Below are positions 23,191 through 31,564 of a DNA stretch of 64,000 bases, in pieces; the stretch's first letter is position 1; each line of letters starts with the position of its first letter. Position numbers and translations under genes: made by a program. Location: contig AP025040.1 of assembly GCA_036186865.1 (NCBI GenBank), positions 36,323,425 through 36,387,424 on the forward strand. The letters run 5' to 3'. The notes under the pieces were generated by a model that was given only the letters and a program-made list of their open reading frames with translations, did no database searches and had not been told where the DNA came from. This DNA comes from Eustoma russellianum (lineage: Eukaryota; Streptophyta; Magnoliopsida; Gentianales; Gentianaceae).

Positions 23191-24717
23191 AACCCTTAGT
23201 TTATCTTTGGTTCAGCCTTATACATCAACTTTGGTTGCTTATTTTCTTTGAATCTTAGTATAAAGTTCAAGTTTGTGTTCATTTCAATTGATTCTACCTT
23301 GATACTCATTGAAGATTTAAGTTGCGCTATCTTATTTTCACAACTATCTACTTTAGCTTTTAACATGCTATTTTCAGTTTTCAATGTTTGTTCATTTTTC
23401 CGATATGACTCAATTTTAATCTTTAGAGAATCAAGAGTATTTGTAGACTCTTGTTTAAAAGATTCTAACTTCAACTTTTCATTTTCTTTGATTATTTTGT
23501 TTTTCTCTTTTGGTAATCGTTTACACTGCATGCATTTTTAGGAATTCTTTGTATATTTCATTAAAAGACATGTCATTATCAGAATCTACATAAGAAGAAG
23601 AAATTATCTCGTTTGATATGAAACATACTTGTGCTTCCTCAGTTTCTGAGTGTTCAGATTCTGAGTCGGACGAGTCGCTCCAAGTGCTAGCCTTCATTGC
23701 CCTTTTGCCTTTTCCTGCCTTGGGCTCCTTTTGTTTGGGTCGTTGGGACTCTTTATTTTATTTGTTACTATTGTTATTGTTTTTATTTTTTGGTTGGGCA
23801 ATCATATGAGATATGTCTCTTTTGATCACATTCATAGCATTTTAATTCTTTATTATATAATTTTTCAATATTTGTAGTTGAATTATTTCTCTTAAGTTGA
23901 GAAGAAGAAGAAGATTGTTGTTTATTCCTATTAGGCAGTTTGAGAAATTTCCTAAGTTTTCTAGCCACTAATATCAAATTGTCATTATTATTTATATGTG
24001 ATTCAGTTTATTTGAAAACCATAGACTTACCGGATGATTTAGATGACTCAGACTTTCGTTGGTTCAGTTTTACCTCGTATACTCAAAGTGAGCCTATCAA
24101 TTCGTCCATTTTAGTGATTGACTTTGTCTCCTCAATTTCCGTTACCTTTGGATCCTATTTAGCGGGAAGGTTTGGCAACACCTTTTGAACCTTCTCGTTG
24201 CTGGTAAAAGATATACCTAAAGCTTCAAGTGCATTGAAGATGTTAGTAATTCTCAAATCCATAGATATTATGGATTCGATTGGCAACATTTTGAAAGGTT
24301 TGAGTTCAGTCATAAGCATATATATTTTTGACTCTTTTACACTGCTAGTACCTTCATGCTTTAATTCTAATGATTTCCACATATCTTGTGCACTAGTGCA
24401 ATTTGATACATATCCTGCTCAGGCAGTAGGTCCGTGTAGAATTACTTGCATAGATTTGGCATTCATGGATATTTTCCTTTTATATTCAGTTGACCATCCA
24501 CTTTTAAATTTCTAAACTTCTTGTATGAATCAACTGACTTATACAATTTTCATTGGTATGCATAGCCCATCTTCAACTACAGACCACAAATTAACGTCTA
24601 TAGCCATAAGAATAGAATAATCCTAAGTTTCCAATGAACGAAATTATTACTATCGAAAAGAGGAGGGCGTTGGGCAAACATACCTTCCAACTGACCTTTG
24701 TGACAAACTATGACCAT
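23191..24717 (-). pseudogene. E gag (copia type), broken
   Basis: Minus-strand gag, the particle protein. A plausible start is the Met at 24717, followed closely by PPLFDSNNFVHWKLR, the typical N-terminal motif. Then come the gag core at 24155-24382 (MWKSLELKHEGTSSVKES, ALEALGISFTSNEKVQK), a CCHC knuckle CYECDQKRHISYDC within 23783-23977, and a lysine/glutamate-rich coiled-coil-like stretch at 23196-23531 (KENEKLKLESFKQE, KTENSMLKAKVDSCENKIA). In-frame stops and shifts occur between them, so no full protein can be made. D1 interrupts before the protease. Confidence 0.8.
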
Positions 24718-24823
24718 TGTATACACCTTTGGTTTCGATGTGTAGACTACAATGAATTATTGCGTCTTAGCCTTGTCTTCTTAGAACGGTGTTAATGTCG
24801 CTTCTTAGAATGATGTTAACCTT

Positions 24824-24835
24824 GCTCGGATACCA
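24824..24835 (-). other. E primer-binding site
   Basis: Minus strand TGGTATCCGAGC, one base different from the canonical TGGTATCAGAGC, two bases from the right LTR start at 24838. Confidence 0.8.
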
Positions 24836-24837
24836 AT

Positions 24838-25978
24838 TGGTGGACCGTAACACCTACAATAAACACCACTAGAGGGTGGGTGAATAGTGTTTAGCTGAAA
24901 TAACACTAACACCTTAGATTAAAAACTCCCCTCAAACCAGAATCTGAGATCTACTCACATTCAGTACCTGTATTTGAAAATTTCACAAGTCACTGTACAG
25001 AACTCCAAAAAGTATAAAACTTTCCAAAAATCAATTTCAACATCTTAATTATACTCTTTCCAAAAATGAGCTAAAAATAAAATCATTGGCCCTTCAAATA
25101 AATAAAAAGATTCAGATGGTCAGTATGAACAGTTCTAGACAGAATGTTGCAAAACTTTGAAAGCTTATATCTCTTTAATTAGTCGGCCAAAAATGTTGAA
25201 ATTTATGTCAAAATAATCTTCATGAAGTTTAGTTCAAATTTCCAAAAGTCCTTGACCTGAAATGGTGCTTAATAAAATCTAAATGCACGTTTCCTAGAAA
25301 CTGGTCAGATTGATAGAATGGAGTAGTTATCTTTCAATGACTGAAAGACTAACTTTCCTCTGTCAAATTGAGTTATTCTTGTTGCAAATGAAAGCTAACA
25401 GTCTGAAGTATAACTCCACCAAAAATCACGATTTTTGAAAATGTTTTTGCTATTTTTAAGTGTGCGAAGTTGTGTGAAAATTGTAGTGAACCACGGGCAG
25501 ATTGCAAAAAGCAAAAACAAGATAAGAACACCAAACATTTATCCTGTTTCGGTCAATGTGACCTACTCCAGTGCCAAGGAACACCTTTCCTTTGATTTCA
25601 CTATGAAATGACACAAATACAGCAAGAAGAGCCGATCATGATCCTTGGGTTACACACCAACCATATTCAAGACTTGGCAAAGCACCTATAAGCAACTTTG
25701 GTTGCAACACTTCAAACACCTATTGATATAGACTTATAAAATTTTCTAATCAATCTTCATATGAAACAAGAGGTTTATAGTGTAGCTATACAACAAGTAT
25801 CAATGGAAAACCTTTATACACAAAGTATGAACAAGAAATGAGAGAAGAGAGAATAGCAAAACTATGAACTTCAACTTTTGATTTCAATTGTTTTTCTTCT
25901 CTTCTTCACCTTACCTCCTATTTATAGAGTGAAATGAGCCTTGAAGATAAGAATGCGAATGTGTCAAAGTCTTCATCT
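24838..25978 (-). repeat. 5' LTR of E, truncated
   Basis: It matches the R/U5-side half of 14618-17045 up to about the equivalent of 15740, including a TATA box (CTATAAATAGG on minus, 25916-25926). It then stops abruptly at the start of D2; the missing ~1.3 kb of U3 is not found to the right. Confidence 0.8.
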
Positions 25979-26230
25979 AATGAGGATCGGGGATCCCATC
26001 AAGAGGTCACGGGTCCTATGACAAGAAGGAGGGCAAGAGAACTTGGACATCAAGTTGGAACCTTCTTGTACAAGCATGTCCAAGATGAACCTAAGGCTCA
26101 TTGGGTTCATCTCATGGGGCCCGCATTATGAACGTGTTCCCCCACCCCAAAATGCGTGTTCTTTTTCATTTGAATTTTGTCTTGTTTTCTTGTGATTCTT
26201 GTTTTATGTGTTTGCCTTGTAGGTAAGTAG
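25979..26230 (+). repeat. D2: CRM-like LTR fragment
   Basis: Starts TAATGAGGATC (TG mutated to TA) and matches the D1 LTR for about 250 bp, including the LTR-encoded pol tail ending with a stop near 26131 (GPMTRRRARELGHQVGTFLY, KHVQDEPKAHW). Similarity ends around CCTTGTAGGTAAGTAG (26215-26230). It may be the remains of a longer insertion into the E LTR. Confidence 0.75.
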
Positions 26231-26252
26231 GTGTACGCAAATTACAAGCCAA

Positions 26253-27062
26253 ATGGAGGTCCAAAATGGATTAAGGGCGTTGTGCTTCAAAAAGGGAGAC
26301 AAAAGGAATGTTGTCTTAAGTGGAGTGATTCTCTCCACAAAGACAAGTTACCAATCTTTGTCTCTGATGGAATGGCCTACAATTATGGGGGTTGCCTACG
26401 CCATAAATGGGTGTAGGCAGCCTTGGTATGTCTACTTCTATACATGTTTACCGTGTTTACATATTATTTTTGTTCGAATACTTGTTAAGACTGTGGGTAA
26501 TGCCTTTTCTTTCTGCACGTTGTTTGAGGAATGGACATCACACATGCTGCTGCCAACTTGGACTTTTCTCTATCGCAACAACAATTGGAGTTTGCCCATG
26601 GTCGTTTGGCTATGGGCAACTTGGGTATGCTTTCATACATATAACGTTATATCTTGGGTTGACAAAGATGCTTGGCTTATGATTCAATTTGGTGTGCGAG
26701 GTACTCATTTGGAGTTGCCCTGGGAGACACGGGAAGACCTACGGCATCATTCACTGCTGGCTGATAATTTCGACGCAACTGATCCAATGGACCATCTCAT
26801 GTTCACTGCTCCACTGTTCATCGCATTTGATTATTCGTCTATCATTACTATTCAACCATCCAGTCATATAAGTATGTACGCTTTTTCCTTCATTAAGGTT
26901 TTATCTACAAGGGTGGTTTTACTTAACAAGGTTTTATTGCGGCATTTCATATATGACTGGAGGTTACAAATACTAGCTTCGCTTCATGAGTTATTTTCTT
27001 ATGACGACACTAGCATGATTGTAATATGGTTTTCTCACACCATAAGTGAGCCTTTTTTATAA
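26253..27062 (+). CDS. Unrecognised 269-codon ORF
   Basis: The longest reading frame outside the known elements, lying just right of the D2 LTR fragment. I recognise no family. It is rich in aromatic residues (many W, F, Y). Residues about 145-205 (VDKDAWLMIQFGVRGT, WETREDLRHHSLLADNFDA, PMDHLMFTAPLFIAFDY) look more protein-like than the hydrophobic rest. A second frame at about 26533-26643 also reads plausibly (AAANLDFSLSQQQLEFAHGR) and ends just before a GTATG donor-like sequence, so this could be a decayed, intron-containing host gene or captured fragment. All three plus frames have few stops here, so it may equally be chance. Confidence 0.3.
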   Translation: MEVQNGLRALCFKKGDKRNVVLSGVILSTKTSYQSLSLMEWPTIMGVAYAINGCRQPWYVYFYTCLPCLHIIFVRILVKTVGNAFSFCTLFEEWTSHMLLPTWTFLYRNNNWSLPMVVWLWATWVCFHTYNVISWVDKDAWLMIQFGVRGTHLELPWETREDLRHHSLLADNFDATDPMDHLMFTAPLFIAFDYSSIITIQPSSHISMYAFSFIKVLSTRVVLLNKVLLRHFIYDWRLQILASLHELFSYDDTSMIVIWFSHTISEPFL

Positions 27063-27871
27063 AATTTGCCATCATTTAAATATATATATATATATATATA
27101 TTCAGATTTTTTGAAAAAGGCACATACACATTTATTCCAACGTACTACCGACACGTTATATATTTTACGTACGTATGTTAACGTCACACCACTATACTTA
27201 ACTCATATTTATGAGTACATTAAGGTCTTATATCATATGATATAATTCATGGTGATGACAAATTTAATACGACACGTTAAAAAATTCTAAACCAAAAATT
27301 GTTGTATCGGACGAATACCGAAACTTCGCCAACGTGTCACGTACTTGCCATAAATAGATGGCCAGCCCTTACACTTCAAAAATGACCACAAATTTCGTGG
27401 CTTACATGATATTTACAGCCATAAAATCATTCCATGTTGGCACGCACAAATCACCCCACATTAAGGCCAAATTGTGGAGATTTCAATTTCAATTTGTCAC
27501 ATGGTTTAGGCGCCAATTTAAGATCAGCCTAAGTGATGAATATTAAAGTATAATTTATGTATATTATGTGTAACATAATATATATAACATGTGCAAAAGT
27601 TGGAATTTAATTAGAGAAAAATCGGGTAATCGATAAACGTCAAAAATTCGGTTTTCTACGTACACGACGCATGGAACATTTTTTGGCATGTCATATAACA
27701 TGTATCTAGACACTTTTTACATATTTCATACATCTCAAAGTGTTCTAGAAAATTCAATTAAGAGCTGATTGGAATATACCATGTGTGTAATTAAATGTGC
27801 ACTATTTTACAAAGTTCGCAAAAATAAAATTCAGCACATGCGCAAGTCATTTCAAACACCTATAACAGCCA
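27063..27871. other. Unassigned AT-rich DNA
   Basis: Holds a (TA)n run at 27080-27101, a TATA-like ATAAATAGA at 27351, and no confident gene. A short GC(A/G)CAAGTCATTTCAAAC motif occurs at 27841 and again at 27909. The expected right remainder of E's LTR and the left parts of A and G are not here. Confidence 0.5.
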
Positions 27872-29706
27872 TGTTGGAGCATATGTGGAGCATTGTTGGC
27901 TTATTGATTGCACAAGTCATTTCAAACTTATGTCACATTTGTAACACATGCTGAAAATTTCAGCATGTGCATATAGGCTGGCCGATTTTATCAACATTAT
28001 GAGGCATATTTTTCTTCTTGAATTAAGTGAATTAATTGGGAGATTGTATGGAAGTATTTTGAATACGTTATGGAATTAAAATGGTGATATCTTTGGATAT
28101 CACACATGCTGAAAATTTCAGCATGTGTGGGAATGTATATGGCCGAATTCTAGGCTGCATGAGTGACAATTTTATTCCAAAATTGATGAAAATATTGTGT
28201 ACTAAATGGTAATTGAATTATTCATTAATTTCAAGGATTAAATCAATGTAAAATTGGCAATATTTTGAATAAAAGGTGAATGTTACACATGCTGAAATTT
28301 CATCATGTGCAAGAGACTTGATGGCCGAATTTTTTATGGAAAAATGGAATTATTTGACTTTCTAATTGTATGGGATAATTATGTGACATATGGTAAGATG
28401 TTTATGGCTAATTGTCACATGCTTTTTGAGGATAATTTCAGATTTATCTAGTCATCAAATGATGACAACCTTCAACCAATCAATGAGTGCCAAGTAAGCA
28501 AGAGTTTAATGATCATCCAATGAGGAGATGCCAAGTAAGCAAAGACATGTCACAATGATGCATACACTCTTCTAAGGACTTAGAAGATAATTTTCAAGAG
28601 GAGGAGGACGTTATAGAGGGTGGCCACAATGTTAAAAAGGAAGGAAGAGAGCAAAACAAAAACAAGAACAAGTCTTGCAATTTAAAAGATCAAAAACGTG
28701 TTCTAGCCTTCTCTTCCACACTCTCTTTCTTTCTTCTTTCTAAAAACCTATTGTACTTATATTCATATACTTGAATAGGCTTCATATAGTCCACCACATA
28801 TTCTTTATCATTGTAAAAGATTGATCAAGGTGTGATCAATCTTGCACTTGCAAGGTGGTGGTGTTCGTGACAATTGTATTCTCATACAAGGTTTGTAAAG
28901 GGTTGGAGTTGGTGTGTAACTCCATCAACTCTGTGGTAAGGTGTTCTTTGTGTTGTGTGATTAGTGCTAACCGAGGAAGGTGTCCTCGAAGACTGGAGTA
29001 GGTTGTTTATAACCGAACCAGTATAAAATTCCTGGTGTCATTTACTTTCAGCACTTACTTTCTGTTTCAGCATTGTTTATTGTTTTTAATCATGTTCGTA
29101 AAAATAGTAAACGAATTTCAAAATTTATGAAACTTTCCAGAATCATAGCCATACGTCTCAAGGTTCGTTTGGTGCAAGTTTCAACCCTTTTGGATAAGTA
29201 TAAGTCATTCAAACATCTAAAGTTCTGAGACTAGTGCAGTCTGATTTTTAGGCTTGCAAAGGTTGAGACTTTGATCGTATTTGACTAACTTCCCAAAAGA
29301 ATTTTTCAAAACTGTTTCAACCCATTTAAGTAAAACTAATAAGTGCTTAGTCTTTAAATTTTCAGAGCATTTGGAGTTACGTACAAATAGGAATTAATTT
29401 TTCAAATCAGACTACCGTTTCTGGCAGATTTGCGCAATCTGACCACCAATGAATTTTCAAGGGGTTAGAGGTTGAATTTTAATCTGCAATTTTAAGAAGA
29501 TACTCAGAACATCTAAGGCTAAGGTCTCTCCAAATTTTAGAATTTTTGAAGACCTGCAACCCAGTTTTCAAAACGTTTTAAAACTGCTCCTGAAAACAGA
29601 AACTGTTTTCAGAAGTTGAGTTCTTGGTTTAAAACTATTTTAAAAACAACATTTTCCGCACCAACTATTCAACACCCCCTTCTAGTGGTGCCTTGCAGAT
29701 CCTACA
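27872..29706 (+). repeat. Solo copia-type LTR (left end uncertain)
   Basis: The right half has the layout of E's LTR in the opposite orientation: a run ending in AACCGAACCAGTATAAAATT, long AT-rich R/U5 with CAGTCTGATTTTTAGG-like motifs, then TTCTAGTGGTG and a CA end at 29706. It is followed by CTAAT and then the element A LTR. No primer site or internal region follows, so it is a solo LTR. The left end is taken as TGTTGGAGC at 27872. An alternative is 28367, which is preceded by CTAAT matching the right flank, but that start would exclude the palindromes. Family is Sirevirus-like by resemblance to E. Confidence 0.6.
27945..28309. repeat. Three spaced palindromes, CACATGCTGAAA...TTTCAGCATGTG
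   Basis: Near-perfect palindromes at 27945-27969, 28101-28129 (29 bp, perfect except the centre base) and 28286-28309 (two mismatches). Each is followed by a GGCCGA(A/T)T-like word within about 35 bp. Spacing is roughly 155 and 185 bp. Confidence 0.9.
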
Positions 29707-29791
29707 CTAATACATTCCAAAGGTCACCTACACATCACTTCACAACGATTTTGAAGGTTACACATAGCACACCTTGAGTTTGCACATTTTG
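29707..29791 (-). repeat. Element A 3' LTR, fragment left of B
   Basis: Matches 53617-53701 of A's other LTR (TTCCAAAGGTCA...TTGCACATTTTG). It ends with TTTTG, the target site duplicated by B. The rest of this LTR to the left has been replaced by the solo copia LTR. Confidence 0.85.
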
Positions 29792-30978
29792 TGATGAGCT
29801 ACAGCCTAACCTTATGGATACAAACACTGATGAAGACACCTCACTGCCCTGCACAGGTCCCATAACAAGGAGTATGGCTAAGAAGTTGTTGTATTGTGTT
29901 GAATCATTTCTTTACAGGCATGAAGAGGATGAACCAAGCAGAGATAATGTCCATTGGGTTTATATGATACAAGCTTTGATCTAGTTGTATCAAAAACATG
30001 TTGTACATACCTTTAGTTGTTCCTTTTAATATTGTTGGTTGGTTAACCTTGTTTTAGAATAGTTTGTGTTGTATTATTGCCTTGTCTTTTAGGTACACGT
30101 ACTTAGCTTGAAAATACAATTGGAACCTGAATTTTTGTCCAAGCAAGGAGGTGATAAGCAAGTAGCTTACAAGCAAGGTGGTGACAAGCACCCATGTCAA
30201 ATCTGAATTCTTCTTCACGTTGAAACAAGGATGGAGAAGCTGTTCAAAGCTTTAACCAATAGGAAGAAGTCTTGCAAATGTTCAAACCAATCACAATCAA
30301 GTTGAAGACAAGTAGGCAACCTGCACAACAATTGATCCAATCAAAATCCTTGAAGAAATCGGCTGGTTTAAGCTTAATTGGTTTGAATATTCAAAGCCTA
30401 AACTACAACCAATCAAAGAAAGTTCAAACCAAGCTGCTCATTGTATTATCCAATCAAAATTATGGCTGAAATCAAGCAAGGAAGAAACGGCAAGCAACCA
30501 GCCTTTTTGGAACAGAAAGTTGCTCAAACAAGTTCCAAGCAAGCATGTCATTTTTAGTCTTGTACTTTGTACTTTAAACCTTGTACTCTTTGTAATTTTC
30601 GTTGTTATAAGTAGGTTAAGAAGCTGAATGTAAAAAGAACACAATTTCAAACACATTTCATTCAGATTTTCCTTTAAGGAGTTCTCAACTTTCTAGTTGA
30701 AGTTAAGACCACTTAACGGTTTCTTTCAAGTTCATAGCCTAGAACTTGTTAGTATTTTACTTCATTTTTGGTTTACAGCATCATAGGGTCTCTATGAGGT
30801 TTTAGATGTGTTGGAGTGCCAAAGAGGAAGAGGTGTTGGCATAAATTGAGCCAAGAACAAACGGTTACAGTTCAAGGGGTATCATTGGGATGTTCTTTGC
30901 CATAGCCGAGGTTCAAATCAGTTTGGAGTAGAAGACAAAGTCCTAGGAACGTTTTTCTAGCCTTCATTTGGCTCATGA
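29792..30978 (+). repeat. 5' LTR of B
   Basis: Contains an orphan copy of the pol tail (ending near 29984), two GGTGATAAGC/GGTGACAAGC-type units around 30150-30190, a TATA-like TTATAAGTAG at 30605, and the U5 end GGCTCATGA, where the 3' LTR has GGCTCATCA. Confidence 0.93.
30605..30614 (+). promoter_or_regulatory. B LTR TATA-like box
   Basis: TTATAAGTAG about 365 bp before the LTR end. The same word is conserved in the 3' LTR (about 35449-35458) and, on the minus strand, in F's LTRs (about 63039-63050), which supports a shared promoter. Confidence 0.55.
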
Positions 30979-30980
30979 AT

Positions 30981-30992
30981 TGGTATCAGATC
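30981..30992 (+). other. B primer-binding site
   Basis: TGGTATCAGATC, two bases after the 5' LTR; one base differs from the canonical TGGTATCAGAGC. Confidence 0.85.
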
Positions 30993-31004
30993 ATCCAAAA
31001 TCGT

Positions 31005-31517
31005 CCAAAGCTTCCAATCCCTGACAAAGGCAAAGCCAAGGTGGAAGGTACGCCTAATTTTAAGACTCGTGATATTCAATGTTTTAAATGCTTAGGAAAA
31101 AGTCATTTTGCTAATCAATGTCCCAACCCTAAACGCATCTTGTTTATTGAAGAGTCTAATGAGTATTATTCTGAGGAAGAATTGAAGGAGAGTGAAGAAA
31201 ACAATGAAATTGAACAAACTTGTGAGGAAGAAGAGGAGATTAGTGAAGAGATTAATGAGTGTGAACCAAAAGAGTTCTTAGTTGTCCGTCGAGCTCTAAG
31301 TGCCCAAGTTAAAACTGAAGAACCTGAAATACAAAGAGAGAACATATTTCACATTCACTGTATGGTTAAAAAGAAAGTCTGCACTTTGATCATTGACTCC
31401 GGTTCATGTACCAATGTTGCAAGTTTTGAACTTGTTAGGAAACTTGATTTACCTTTAAATAATCACCCCGTCCTTATAGACTTACGTGGCTTAATGAGTG
31501 TGGTGAAGTTAAAGTAA
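31005..31517 (+). pseudogene. B gag C-terminus and protease
   Basis: The frame is open from beside the primer site, so no natural gag start exists. It has a CCHC knuckle CFKCLGKSHFANQC (about 31080-31121), a strongly acidic linker (EESNEYYSEEELKESEE), then an aspartic protease with the active site IIDSGSCTNVAS (about 31389-31424). In element C the same parts are preceded by about 350 codons of gag and more than 1 kb of leader, all missing here. A single-base frameshift near 31465, in a C run, moves the reading into the frame of the pol ORF. Knuckle and protease would bind RNA and cleave the polyprotein. Confidence 0.88.
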
Positions 31518-31564
31518 CAAAGCAAGTCCTAGTTCCTTTATCAATTGGTGGGTATTCTGCTGAG

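Larger units (their letters stand above)
14618..25978 (-). mobile_element. Element E: Sirevirus-like Ty1/copia retrotransposon, dead and interrupted
   Basis: The left LTR (14618-17045) and right LTR (24838-25978, truncated) share sequence. The internal minus-strand order is PBS, gag, protease, integrase, RT, RNase H, as in Ty1/copia. The left flank is TCAAT (14613-14617). RT and RNase H motifs (LYRSMIGSLLYL, CMCARFQSCPK, NPVLNSKAKHIEVRYHFL) and a long lysine/glutamate-rich segment after the gag knuckle resemble the SIRE/Maximus (Sirevirus) group. Element D1 sits between gag and protease; D2 abuts the truncated right LTR. Frames are broken throughout, so it is inactive. Confidence 0.85.

Noticed and set aside
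27945..28309. CRISPR-like array or MITEs
   Set aside because: Plant DNA; the spaced units are palindromes without spacers of equal length, and no target duplications flank them.
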